A stretch of 57,099 nt of DNA from positions 1 to 57,099 of the forward strand of contig NZ_JACVPB010000013.1 in assembly GCF_018882085.1 (NCBI RefSeq). The letters run 5' to 3'. A program made the translations under genes and the position numbers. Below are positions 45,419-53,703 of this stretch, piece after piece. The notes below the pieces were generated by a model. The model was not told the DNA's origin and did no database searches. It worked only from the letters and a program-made list of their open reading frames with translations. This DNA is from Polynucleobacter sp. AP-Reno-20A-A9. Lineage in GTDB: Bacteria > Pseudomonadota > Gammaproteobacteria > Burkholderiales > Burkholderiaceae. The number at the start of each line of letters is the position of its first letter. Position 1 is the stretch's first letter.

Positions 45419-46036
45419 ATGACCGTATTAGATAAGCATCCCGAAAAAAACCTGATTCGTCTGCAGTTGAGTCAAAACTCGGTCTTAAAAAGCTTGGATC
45501 CCTCAGCAATGGCTGATTTAGAGCGCCATTTAGAAATTGCTGACCTCAAAAAATCAGAAATCTTGTTGCACCAAGGTGATCACCAAATGGAGCAGTACTT
45601 TGTCTTGGATGGAATTCTCAAGCGGATTGTCTCTAGTGCAGATGCCAAAGAGATGATTTTGCGTTTTGCCATCGAAAAAGATATTGAAACGAGCTATGCC
45701 GCCTGGCGCCTTAAAACTGCCGCACCCTACAGCATTGCATGTGTCACTAAAGCGCGTGTAGCCCGTATGCCTATGAAGAAGTGGGCGAAATTCCTTGAGG
45801 AGCATAAGCCCCTTAAAGAGAGTTTTGAGTTTGAGGTTATGCGGCTGATGAGTGAAATCATGGCCCACACCATTACCTTGCATATGCTCGATGCTCCAGG
45901 GCGGGTAGAGCGTTTCTTGCGTAAATACGAGGATTTGTTCGAGCTTCTCCCAAAGAAGGAGTTGGCGGCCTACCTGAACCTCTCTCCTGAGACCCTGAGT
46001 CGCCTCAAAACGAAGCATAAAGAACTCTTTGTTTAA
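45419..46036 (+). CDS. Crp/Fnr-family regulator beside the oxalate genes
   Basis: A 205-residue regulator. The cyclic-nucleotide-binding fold (about 20-125: DLKKSEILLHQGDHQMEQYFVLDG) is followed by a dimer helix and a short HTH (about 165-203: LPKKELAAYLNLSPETLSRLK). The recognition helix keeps the E-x-x-S-R pattern of FNR, which reads TTGA half sites. There is only one cysteine, so it cannot carry an FNR-type 4Fe-4S cluster, and the cAMP pocket residues (PGE-x-x-GE ... R-x-S) are not apparent. The signal is unknown. The FNR-type palindrome at the oxc promoter, 38 bp after its stop, is its probable target. Confidence 0.88.
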   Translation: MTVLDKHPEKNLIRLQLSQNSVLKSLDPSAMADLERHLEIADLKKSEILLHQGDHQMEQYFVLDGILKRIVSSADAKEMILRFAIEKDIETSYAAWRLKTAAPYSIACVTKARVARMPMKKWAKFLEEHKPLKESFEFEVMRLMSEIMAHTITLHMLDAPGRVERFLRKYEDLFELLPKKELAAYLNLSPETLSRLKTKHKELFV

Positions 46037-46074
46037 GGGCCAAAACCGCCCGTAATTACAGGATTTAAGGGGAA

Positions 46075-46090
46075 ATTGACCGAAGTCAAT
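46075..46090. promoter_or_regulatory. FNR/FixK-type operator ATTGAC-CGAA-GTCAAT
   Basis: A perfect 16-bp palindrome with TTGAC-N4-GTCAA core, matching FNR/FixK/ANR-type boxes. Its centre (46082.5) is 41.5 bp upstream of the transcription start predicted from the TAATAT hexamer, the standard class II activation position. The adjacent Crp/Fnr regulator has the residues expected to read it. Confidence 0.75.
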
Positions 46091-46111
46091 GATGAACCTC
46101 TTGCCCAAGCC

Positions 46112-46117
46112 TAATAT
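46112..46117 (+). promoter_or_regulatory. -10 element TAATAT of the oxc promoter
   Basis: A close match to the sigma70 -10 consensus, with predicted start at about 46124. No good -35 hexamer lies at the normal distance, as expected where an activator replaces the -35 contact. Confidence 0.55.
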
Positions 46118-46177
46118 TCATCTCAGCCTAAGCGGGACACAAAACCCGTTATGCGATTTATAACTACATTGGAGACG

Positions 46178-46224
46178 TTAGCGAAAGCTAAATTGCATGA
46201 GCTCTACAAGAGCAGAACCGCAAT
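46178..46224 (+). other. Structured leader of oxc
   Basis: Two perfect hairpins lie in tandem: TTAGC-GAAA-GCTAA (46178-46191, GNRA-type loop) and GCTCT-ACA-AGAGC (46201-46213). The second is enclosed by ATTGC (46192-46196) pairing with GCAAT (46220-46224), followed by T-rich sequence to the start codon. It may stabilise the mRNA, serve as a standby site, or be a regulatory RNA. I recognise no known riboswitch class. Confidence 0.5.
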
Positions 46225-46240
46225 TTTTATATAAATTTCT

Positions 46241-47950
46241 ATGACAACAGATAATCAAAACACACAATTAACCGATGGCTTTCATCTCGTCATTGACGCT
46301 TTGAAAGCAAACGACCTCGACACCATTTTCGGCCTCGTTGGTATTCCAATTACTGACTTATGCCGTTTAGCGCAAGCAGAAGGTTTGCGCTTCATCGGCT
46401 TCCGTCACGAACAACATGCAGGTAATGCTGCCGCTATTGCAGGTTACATGACGCAAAAGCCAGGCATCTGTATGACAGTTTCTGCTCCTGGTTTCTTGAA
46501 CGGTTTGACAGCTTTGGCTAACGCTACTGTGAACTGCTTCCCAATGATTTTGATCTCCGGCTCAAGCGAGCGTGAAATCGTTGACTTGCAACAGGGTGAC
46601 TACGAAGAGATGGATCAGCTCAATGCAGCTAAGCCATATTGCAAAGCTGCATATCGTATCAACCACATTGAAGATATCGGTATCGGTTTTGCTCGCGCAA
46701 TCCGCGCTGCAGTTTCTGGTCGTCCAGGCGGTGTGTATTTAGACTTGCCAGCTCAGTTGCTTGCACAAACCATGCCTGCTGATGAAGCCAAGAAATCCAT
46801 TTTCAAGGTAATCGATCCAGTTCCGCGTCAAATCCCAGCAGCGGATGCAGTTGCTCGTGCATTAGATGTGTTGAAGGGCGCTAAGCGTCCATTGATTCTC
46901 TTGGGTAAGGGCGCCGCTTATGCTCAAGCTGATAAAGAAATTCGTGACTTAGTTGAAAAATCAGGTATTCCTTACTTGCCTATGTCTATGGCTAAAGGTT
47001 TGTTGCCAGACAATCATCCTCAGTCTGCTTCTGCAGCGCGTTCATTCGTATTGGCTGAAGCCGATGCAGTGTTGTTGGTTGGTGCACGTTTGAACTGGTT
47101 GCTTGCACACGGTAAAGGTAAAACTTGGGGTAAAGAGCCTAAGAAATTTATCCAAATCGATATTCAAGCAAACGAAGTGGATAGCAACGTACAAATCGCC
47201 GCCCCATTGATTGGTGATATTGGTTCATGCGTAGGTGAACTCTTGAAGGGTATCTCTGCTGTTCCTAAGCCAAGCGCTGAGTGGATTGCTGCGATCACCG
47301 AGAAGAAGGATAAGAATCTGGCCAAGATGGCTGAGACATTGGCTAAAGAAGCAAATCCAATGAACTTCCATGGCGCATTACGCGTGATTCGTGACGTGAT
47401 CAAGAAGAACCCAGATGTGAACTTGGTTAACGAAGGCGCAAACACACTCGACTATTGCCGTGCAATCGTTGATATGTACAAGCCACGTAAACGTTTTGAC
47501 TCAGGCACTTGGGGCATTATGGGAATTGGCATGGGTTACTCCATTGGCGCAGCTGTAATTAGCGGCTTGCCAACGGTTGCGGTTGAAGGCGATAGCGCAT
47601 TTGGCTTTAGCGGTATGGAATTGGAAACAGTTTGCCGTTACAACTTGCCAATCACGACTGTTGTATTCAATAACAACGGCGTATACCGTGGTACTGACGT
47701 AAACCCAACAGGCGGCGCTGATGTTGCCCCGACTGTGTTCGTTAAAGATGCTCGTTACGACAAAATGATTGAAGCGTTTGGTGGTGTTGGTTACTACGTA
47801 ACTACCCCAGCAGAATTAGAAGCAGCGTTAACAGAAGCGATTGCTGCCGGTAAACCAGCCCTCATCAATGCTGTTATTGATGAAACTGCAGGTACTGAGA
47901 GTGGACGTTTAACAAACTTAAACCCATCCACAGCAGCTGCTAAGAAGTAA
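46241..47950 (+). CDS. oxc: Oxalyl-CoA decarboxylase
   Basis: A 569-residue thiamine diphosphate enzyme that decarboxylates oxalyl-CoA to formyl-CoA. The start ([20 protein letters not shown]) and [10 protein letters not shown], with the catalytic glutamate at 57, agree with the Oxalobacter enzyme. The ThDP/Mg motif is [13 protein letters not shown] ... FNNNG, beginning near residue 450, followed by [13 protein letters not shown]. Codons are strongly biased to a small preferred set, suggesting high expression. It is 49 bp before frc and shares a transcript ending at the terminator 49278. An ATP-independent oxalyl-CoA supply comes from Frc. Confidence 0.96.
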   Translation: MTTDNQNTQLTDGFHLVIDALKANDLDTIFGLVGIPITDLCRLAQAEGLRFIGFRHEQHAGNAAAIAGYMTQKPGICMTVSAPGFLNGLTALANATVNCFPMILISGSSEREIVDLQQGDYEEMDQLNAAKPYCKAAYRINHIEDIGIGFARAIRAAVSGRPGGVYLDLPAQLLAQTMPADEAKKSIFKVIDPVPRQIPAADAVARALDVLKGAKRPLILLGKGAAYAQADKEIRDLVEKSGIPYLPMSMAKGLLPDNHPQSASAARSFVLAEADAVLLVGARLNWLLAHGKGKTWGKEPKKFIQIDIQANEVDSNVQIAAPLIGDIGSCVGELLKGISAVPKPSAEWIAAITEKKDKNLAKMAETLAKEANPMNFHGALRVIRDVIKKNPDVNLVNEGANTLDYCRAIVDMYKPRKRFDSGTWGIMGIGMGYSIGAAVISGLPTVAVEGDSAFGFSGMELETVCRYNLPITTVVFNNNGVYRGTDVNPTGGADVAPTVFVKDARYDKMIEAFGGVGYYVTTPAELEAALTEAIAAGKPALINAVIDETAGTESGRLTNLNPSTAAAKK

Positions 47951-47999
47951 TTCCAGACTAATTTAGAAGTAAACAAGAAAGACTTAAGGAGAAACAAAC

Positions 48000-49250
48000 A
48001 TGACTAAACCATTAGAAGGTATTCGCATTATTGACTTCACACACGTACAAGCAGGTCCTGCATGTACTCAGTTGTTGGCATGGTATGGCGCTGACGTTAT
48101 CAAAGTTGAGCGTCCAGGTTCTGGCGACGTAACTCGTAGCCAATTGCGCGATATTCCAGGTGCAGATGCTTTGTACTTCACAATGTTGAACGGTAACAAG
48201 CGTTCTTTGACTTTGGATACTAAGACTCAAGAAGGTAAAGAAGTTTTAGAGAAGATGATCAAAACTTCTGACGTAATGGTTGAGAACTTTGGTCCAGGTG
48301 CTTTGGATCGTATGGGATTCTCTTGGAAGCGTATCCAAGAATTGAACCCAAAAATGATCATGGCTTCTGTAAAAGGTTTTAGCGATGGCCACTCATACGA
48401 AGACTTAAAGGTATATGAGAACGTTGCTCAGTGTGCTGGCGGTGCTGCTTCAACAACTGGTTTCTGGGATGGTCCTCCTACTGTTTCTGCTGCTGCTTTG
48501 GGCGACTCCAATACTGGTATGCACTTGGCAATTGGTATTTTGACTGCATTGATGCAGCGTCAAAAAACTGGCAAAGGTCAAAAAGTATCTTGCTCAATGC
48601 AAGACGCTGTATTGAACTTGTGCCGCGTAAAGTTGCGCGACCAACAACGTTTGGACAAGATTGGTTACTTGGAAGAGTACCCACAGTACCCACACGGTTC
48701 ATTCACTGACGTAGTTCCACGTGGCGGTAACGCTGGTGGTGGCGGTCAGCCAGGTTGGGTGTTGAAGTGTAAGGGTTGGGAAACAGATCCAAACGCATAC
48801 ATCTACTTCACAATTCAAGGTCACGCTTGGGAGCCAATTACTAAAGCTTTGGGCAAACCAGAGTGGGCAACTGATCCAGCGTACATGACTGCTGAAGCTC
48901 GTCAAGACAAGATTTTTGACATCTTCGCAACCATCGAAGACTGGCTCAAAGACAAGACTAAGTACGAAGCTGTGGACATCCTCCGCAAGTTCGATATTCC
49001 ATGTGCTCCAGTTCTCTCAATGAAAGAATTGGCTAACTCACCAGACTTGCGTAAGAGCGGTTCTATTGTTGAAGTTGACCACAAAGTACGTGGTAAGTAC
49101 TTGACTATCGGTAGCCCGATCAAGTTCTCTGATTTGGAAATCGAAGTTGGTCCATCACCAGTATTGGGTGAGCACACTGACGAAGTATTAGCTGACCTTG
49201 GCTATAGCGCTGATGACATCGCTAAGTTGCACACAGCTAAAGCAGTTTAA
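48000..49250 (+). CDS. frc: Formyl-CoA:oxalate CoA-transferase (first copy)
   Basis: A 416-residue class III CoA-transferase that moves CoA from formyl-CoA to oxalate, giving formate and oxalyl-CoA for Oxc. Key residues are in place at Oxalobacter numbering: Gln17 (THVQAGP), Asp169 (LGDSNTG, the acyl-carrying aspartate) and Trp156 (TGFWDGPP). The glycine loop is GGGGQ at 246-250. Position 48 is Gln as in E. coli YfdW rather than Trp. Strong Shine-Dalgarno AAGGAG. Codon use is biased like oxc. A terminator follows, so oxc-frc is a complete unit. Confidence 0.95.
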   Translation: MTKPLEGIRIIDFTHVQAGPACTQLLAWYGADVIKVERPGSGDVTRSQLRDIPGADALYFTMLNGNKRSLTLDTKTQEGKEVLEKMIKTSDVMVENFGPGALDRMGFSWKRIQELNPKMIMASVKGFSDGHSYEDLKVYENVAQCAGGAASTTGFWDGPPTVSAAALGDSNTGMHLAIGILTALMQRQKTGKGQKVSCSMQDAVLNLCRVKLRDQQRLDKIGYLEEYPQYPHGSFTDVVPRGGNAGGGGQPGWVLKCKGWETDPNAYIYFTIQGHAWEPITKALGKPEWATDPAYMTAEARQDKIFDIFATIEDWLKDKTKYEAVDILRKFDIPCAPVLSMKELANSPDLRKSGSIVEVDHKVRGKYLTIGSPIKFSDLEIEVGPSPVLGEHTDEVLADLGYSADDIAKLHTAKAV

Positions 49251-49277
49251 TAACAAGTAACACTGGCATTAATTTGA

Positions 49278-49304
49278 AGGCGCTCTTAGTGAGCGCCTTT
49301 TTTA
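49278..49304 (+). terminator. Rho-independent terminator after frc
   Basis: GGCGCTC-TTAGT-GAGCGCC followed by TTTTTT, a perfect 7-bp GC-rich stem with a T run. It ends the oxc-frc unit and separates it from the PAS gene. Confidence 0.92.
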
Positions 49305-49332
49305 TTTCTCAAAAACTCTATAGACTGACGAT

Positions 49333-49761
49333 ATGAATACCAATATTGATTTACACCAGTTAGTGGAGTGCGTTGGGGACGCCATCATCGTGGCGGATGC
49401 CCATGAAAAAATTGTCTTGTGGAATCCTGCTGCTACTCGCATCTTTGGTTATTCAGAGCAAGAAGCCCTTGGAAACACCTTGGATCTGATTGTTCCTGAG
49501 CGTCAACGCCAAAAGCACAATGAAGGCTACAGCCATTCCATGGAGACGGGTACGACCCGCTATGGAGCTTCCTTATTAAAAGTTCCAGCCAAACATAAGG
49601 ACGGTGGAACTCTTTCGATTGCTTTTACTGTAGGAATGCTATTTGACGCCTCTGGAAAGGCTAACGGGGTGGTTGCTGTCATTCGGGATGAGACGGAGCG
49701 TTTTGCCCAAGAAAGGGCCCTTAAAAAGCGCGTTTCCGATCTTGAAAATCCTCCGGCATAG
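49333..49761 (+). CDS. Stand-alone PAS-domain protein
   Basis: A 142-residue protein made almost wholly of one PAS domain (about 8-125): DAIIVADAHEKIVLWNPAATRIFGYSEQEALG, VPERQRQKHNEGY, then the PAC-like SIAFTVGMLFDASGKANGVVAVIRDETER. A short coiled helix ends it. There is no kinase, cyclase or DNA-binding output. Between two formyl-CoA transferase genes, it may sense redox, light or a small ligand and act on the nearby regulator by contact; this is inference. Confidence 0.85.
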   Translation: MNTNIDLHQLVECVGDAIIVADAHEKIVLWNPAATRIFGYSEQEALGNTLDLIVPERQRQKHNEGYSHSMETGTTRYGASLLKVPAKHKDGGTLSIAFTVGMLFDASGKANGVVAVIRDETERFAQERALKKRVSDLENPPA

Positions 49762-49793
49762 CTGCATATAGACCCTAACAAGGGTAAATGCAG
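49762..49793 (+). other. Hairpin after the PAS gene
   Basis: CTGCAT pairs with ATGCAG and ACCCT with AGGGT, enclosing AACA, starting at the base after the PAS stop codon. No T run follows. It may be a weak terminator or a processing site before the second frc unit. The rest of the gap to 49901 holds an AGGA Shine-Dalgarno for the second frc and nothing else clear. Confidence 0.4.
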
Positions 49794-49901
49794 ATTTAGA
49801 AGAGATCCATGCCCAAAAAACGGGCGCGCTAGAATTTTCCCCATTTCCCACTGGTAAAATTGCCTTAATTCAAAAATTACATTCTTATTAGGACTTAAAT
49901 C

Positions 49902-51149
49902 ATGGCAAAAGCACTAGAGGGGGTCAAAGTCCTCGACTTTACGCACGTTCAATCAGGCCCAACCTGTACTCAGTTACTGGCTTGGTTTGGTGCAGACGTC
50001 ATCAAAGTAGAAAAGTCTGGCGAGGGCGATGCAACACGCGGTCAGTTGCGTGATATTCCCGATGCAGATAGTTTGTATTTCACGATGTTGAACCATAACA
50101 AGCGTTCGATTACTGTGAATACCAAAACCCAAAAGGGTAAAGAAATTCTGGAGCGCTTGATCAAAGAGTGCGACGTATTGGTTGAGAACTTTGCACCAGG
50201 TGCACTCGATCGCATGGGATTTTCTTGGGAACGTATTCAAGAACTTAATCCTATGATGATCATGGCCTCTGTAAAAGGTTTTGGTCCTGGCCCATACGAA
50301 GATTGCAAAGTTTACGAGAACGTTGCGCAATGTGCAGGTGGCTCAGCATCAACTACTGGTTTTGATGACGGTCCTCCAATGGTGACCGGCGCACAGATTG
50401 GCGATAGTGGTACTGGTTTGCATTTGGCATTGGGTATCGTTACTGCGCTATATCAACGTACTCATTCTGGCCGTGGTCAGAAAGTATTGGCGGCGATGCA
50501 AGATGCCGTACTGAACTTGTGTCGTGTGAAGTTGCGCGATCAACAACGTTTAGAGCGCAACGGTACGATGCAAGAGTATCCTCAGTACCCAAATGGTGAG
50601 TTTGGTGACTCTGTACCCCGCGCCGGTAATGCTTCGGGTGGCGGTCAGCCGGGTTGGATTCTCAAATGCAAAGGTTGGGAAACCGACCCCAATTCTTATA
50701 TTTATGTAGTGGTGCAGGCGCCAGTATGGCCCGCAATATGTAAAGTCATTGGCCGCGAAGATTGGATCACTGACCATAACTTCGCATCCGCAATGGCACG
50801 CTTACCCCGTCTCATGGAAATTTTTGCTGAGATTGAAAAATGGACGATGACCTTAAGTAAGTTTGAGGTTATGGAAGCGCTCAATAAGTATGATGTTCCT
50901 TGTGGCCCAATTCTTTCTATGAAAGAAATCGCTGAAGAGCCTGCGTTGCGTGCTACCGGCACCGTGGTTGAAGTGGATCATCCAATTCGCGGAAAGTACC
51001 TCACTGTTGGTAACCCAATCAAGATGTCTGATAGCCCAACCGATGTGACTCGTTCACCATTGCTCGGTGAGCATACCGATGAGATTCTTAGCGAGTTAGG
51101 TTACTCAACCGATGAGTTAATTGAATTACGTCACGATAAGGTGATCTAA
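49902..51149 (+). CDS. Formyl-CoA transferase paralogue (second copy)
   Basis: A 415-residue class III CoA-transferase, about two-thirds identical to the first copy by eye. Gln17 and the catalytic aspartate (Asp168, IGDSGTG) are kept. Differences lie in functional loops: TGFWDGPP is TGFDDGPP, and the mobile loop is SGGGQ (245-249) rather than GGGGQ. Codon use is less biased than in oxc and the first frc. Its stop is one base from the next ATG, so it forms a unit with the formyl-THF-hydrolase-like gene rather than with oxc. It may accept a different partner from oxalate. Confidence 0.9.
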   Translation: MAKALEGVKVLDFTHVQSGPTCTQLLAWFGADVIKVEKSGEGDATRGQLRDIPDADSLYFTMLNHNKRSITVNTKTQKGKEILERLIKECDVLVENFAPGALDRMGFSWERIQELNPMMIMASVKGFGPGPYEDCKVYENVAQCAGGSASTTGFDDGPPMVTGAQIGDSGTGLHLALGIVTALYQRTHSGRGQKVLAAMQDAVLNLCRVKLRDQQRLERNGTMQEYPQYPNGEFGDSVPRAGNASGGGQPGWILKCKGWETDPNSYIYVVVQAPVWPAICKVIGREDWITDHNFASAMARLPRLMEIFAEIEKWTMTLSKFEVMEALNKYDVPCGPILSMKEIAEEPALRATGTVVEVDHPIRGKYLTVGNPIKMSDSPTDVTRSPLLGEHTDEILSELGYSTDELIELRHDKVI

Positions 51150-51150
51150 G

Positions 51151-52083
51151 ATGCGGGTTGCTTTGATTGGTAGCGCGGATTTTGGTAAAGCAGCTTTAGA
51201 GGCTTTTTTAGATCGCGGTGATGAGCTTGTTGCCGTCTTCTGTCCGCCAGATAATCCCAAGGCAACCAAGCCCGAAGTCTTAAAAGAGGCTGCTCTGGCA
51301 AGGGGTTTAACCCCCTTGCAGTTCCCTTCCCTAAAAGGGCCGGAGGCTGCTCAAGCGATGATTGATGCCAATGCCGATATCTGCGTCATGGCTTATGTGC
51401 TTCAGTTTGTTCCCCAAGAGCTCTGCAAGATTCCGAAACACGGCACGATTCAATATCACCCATCTTTGCTGCCTAAATATCGTGGGCCAAGCGCTATTAA
51501 TTGGGCAATCGCATTAGGCGAAGAGAAGACGGGTTTAACCATCTTCCGCCCATCTGATGGTTTAGATGAAGGCGAAGTGATCTTGCAAAAAGAGGTGGCC
51601 ATTGGACCTAATGACACACTCGGCAAGATCTACTTTGATCATTTATTCCCGATCGGTGTGAAAGCTCTCCTGGAGACTGCTGATCTCGTAGTTGCAGGCA
51701 AGCATCAAGAAATCGTTCAAGATGAATCGCAGGCTAACTACGAAGGCTGGTTTGATGCGAATGCCGCACAGATTCATTGGGCGACTCATATCACTCAAAT
51801 CTATAACCTGATTCGTGCATGCAATCCTGCGCCTGGTGCATGGACTAAGTTTGGCGAACAAAAAGTACAGATCTATGATTGCCACAAACATGTGGCAGCA
51901 ACGTTTGGTGCCGTTAAAGGTAAGCCAGGTGAAGTGACTCAAATCACGCTAGATTCTTTCTTCATCACCTGCCATGGTGGACAGATTGAGGTCCTGAAGG
52001 CTAAAGGGGCTGCGGGTAAAGTGACTGGTGCTGAATTGGCTAAAGAGTTGAATCTAGAGGTAGGACAGTTCTTTACTCTTTAG
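51151..52083 (+). CDS. 10-formyl-THF hydrolase / formyltransferase-like protein
   Basis: A 310-residue protein like the N-terminal hydrolase half of 10-formyltetrahydrofolate dehydrogenase (ALDH1L1) and related to Met-tRNA formyltransferase. The formyl_transf_N domain (about 1-185) has YHPSLLPKYRGPSAINW and SDGLDEGEVILQ, and an OB-like C-terminal domain holds NPAPGAWTKFG. His103 and Asp139 match catalytic His106 and Asp142 of the mammalian enzyme. The position that is Ile104 there and Asn in transferases is Gln101 here. No aldehyde dehydrogenase domain follows. Coupled to the second frc, it may exchange formyl groups between CoA and folate, or release formate. Confidence 0.85.
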   Translation: MRVALIGSADFGKAALEAFLDRGDELVAVFCPPDNPKATKPEVLKEAALARGLTPLQFPSLKGPEAAQAMIDANADICVMAYVLQFVPQELCKIPKHGTIQYHPSLLPKYRGPSAINWAIALGEEKTGLTIFRPSDGLDEGEVILQKEVAIGPNDTLGKIYFDHLFPIGVKALLETADLVVAGKHQEIVQDESQANYEGWFDANAAQIHWATHITQIYNLIRACNPAPGAWTKFGEQKVQIYDCHKHVAATFGAVKGKPGEVTQITLDSFFITCHGGQIEVLKAKGAAGKVTGAELAKELNLEVGQFFTL

Positions 52084-52200
52084 ATTGGTTGGCAAACAGC
52101 CCGATGAGTCAATCAACTGCGATGCTCTGCAGTTCCTGCCGCAAGATCATCGTTTACAAATTGCTCTTCCGCTGCTATCTTTTGATGGAATGCTTTTAAG

Positions 52201-52226
52201 GCTAATTGATTTGAATTAGCTTGTTT
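52201..52226 (+). terminator. Weak terminator-like hairpin before the ABC operon
   Basis: GCTAATT-GATTTG-AATTAGC followed by TTGTTT. The stem is perfect but AT-rich, so a weak terminator of the frc-hydrolase unit or an operator for the next unit are both possible. The rest of the gap 52084-52270 shows nothing recognisable except an AAGGA Shine-Dalgarno. Confidence 0.4.
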
Positions 52227-52228
52227 AA

Positions 52229-53023
<795 letters not shown>

Positions 53024-53043
53024 TCCTTTAGCAAAAGTTCGTC

Positions 53044-53703
53044 ATGAGTCTTTTAGATATTCTGCTGGAGCTCTGTAAGGGTGTTGTCTACACCGTTATC
53101 GTGACACTGGTTTGCAGTATGACCGGCCTTGTTGTCGGTCTACTGCTTTCTAGTCTGCATCGACTCTCTATTAGAAGTGTTTCATTTCTCATCGATATCT
53201 ACACCTATGTCTTTAGGGGCGTTCCGGTACTTGTTCTCTTATTCTTGGTTTACTTTGGCCTTCCCGGAATTGGCATTAAGCCACCGCCCTTAATGGCAAT
53301 GGCGCTTAGTCTGGGTTTGGTTGCCGGCGCCTATTTAACCGAAGTCTTTCGTGGAGCATTTAATTCGGTCGACCCAGCTGAGATAGTTGCTGCACAGGCC
53401 ATGGGTATGAGTCGCATCCAGGTGCTTCGTTATATTGAAATTCCCCAGATGCTCCGTTTTTCCATCCCCGGCATGATCAATGAATTTACCTCCGTTCTGA
53501 AATATTCCCCCTTTGCCTACACCGTTGGTATTCCAGAGATCACCAAGGAGGCCATGACATTGACAGCCAATACCCTAAAGGGAATTGATGTTTATCTGAT
53601 GGTTGGAGTCCTTTATTTTGTTATTTATCGGATCTTGTTATTGGGTGTTCAACTCATTCAAAAGCATTATGAAATTCCAAGCATGAAAGAAGCTGCGGTA
53701 TGA
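53044..53703 (+). CDS. Amino-acid ABC transporter permease (first)
   Basis: A 219-residue HisMQ-type inner-membrane permease with about five membrane segments. It has FRGVPVLVLLFLVYFG and the cytoplasmic EAA loop EIVAAQAMGMSRIQVLRYIEIPQ that docks the ATPase. Its last four bases overlap the ATPase gene (ATGA). Together with the permease at 54431 it forms a heterodimeric channel. Confidence 0.92.
   Translation: MSLLDILLELCKGVVYTVIVTLVCSMTGLVVGLLLSSLHRLSIRSVSFLIDIYTYVFRGVPVLVLLFLVYFGLPGIGIKPPPLMAMALSLGLVAGAYLTEVFRGAFNSVDPAEIVAAQAMGMSRIQVLRYIEIPQMLRFSIPGMINEFTSVLKYSPFAYTVGIPEITKEAMTLTANTLKGIDVYLMVGVLYFVIYRILLLGVQLIQKHYEIPSMKEAAV

Larger units (their letters stand above)
46037..46240 (+). promoter_or_regulatory. 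oxc promoter and leader region
   Basis: 204 bp containing an FNR-type palindrome, a TAATAT -10 hexamer at the matching distance, a predicted start near 46124 and a roughly 117-nt leader with stable hairpins. The features are listed separately. No Shine-Dalgarno sequence is seen before the oxc ATG (the preceding bases are TTTTTATATAAATTTCT). Confidence 0.65.

Noticed and set aside
45554..46108. 184-codon minus-strand frame opposite the Crp/Fnr gene
   Set aside because: The plus-strand Crp/Fnr protein is clearly real, and the opposite frame has no recognisable domain.
49860..49873. TTGCC-TTAA-TTCAA as a second FNR-type box before the second frc
   Set aside because: Half sites deviate from TTGA, and the predicted class II start would fall after the start codon.
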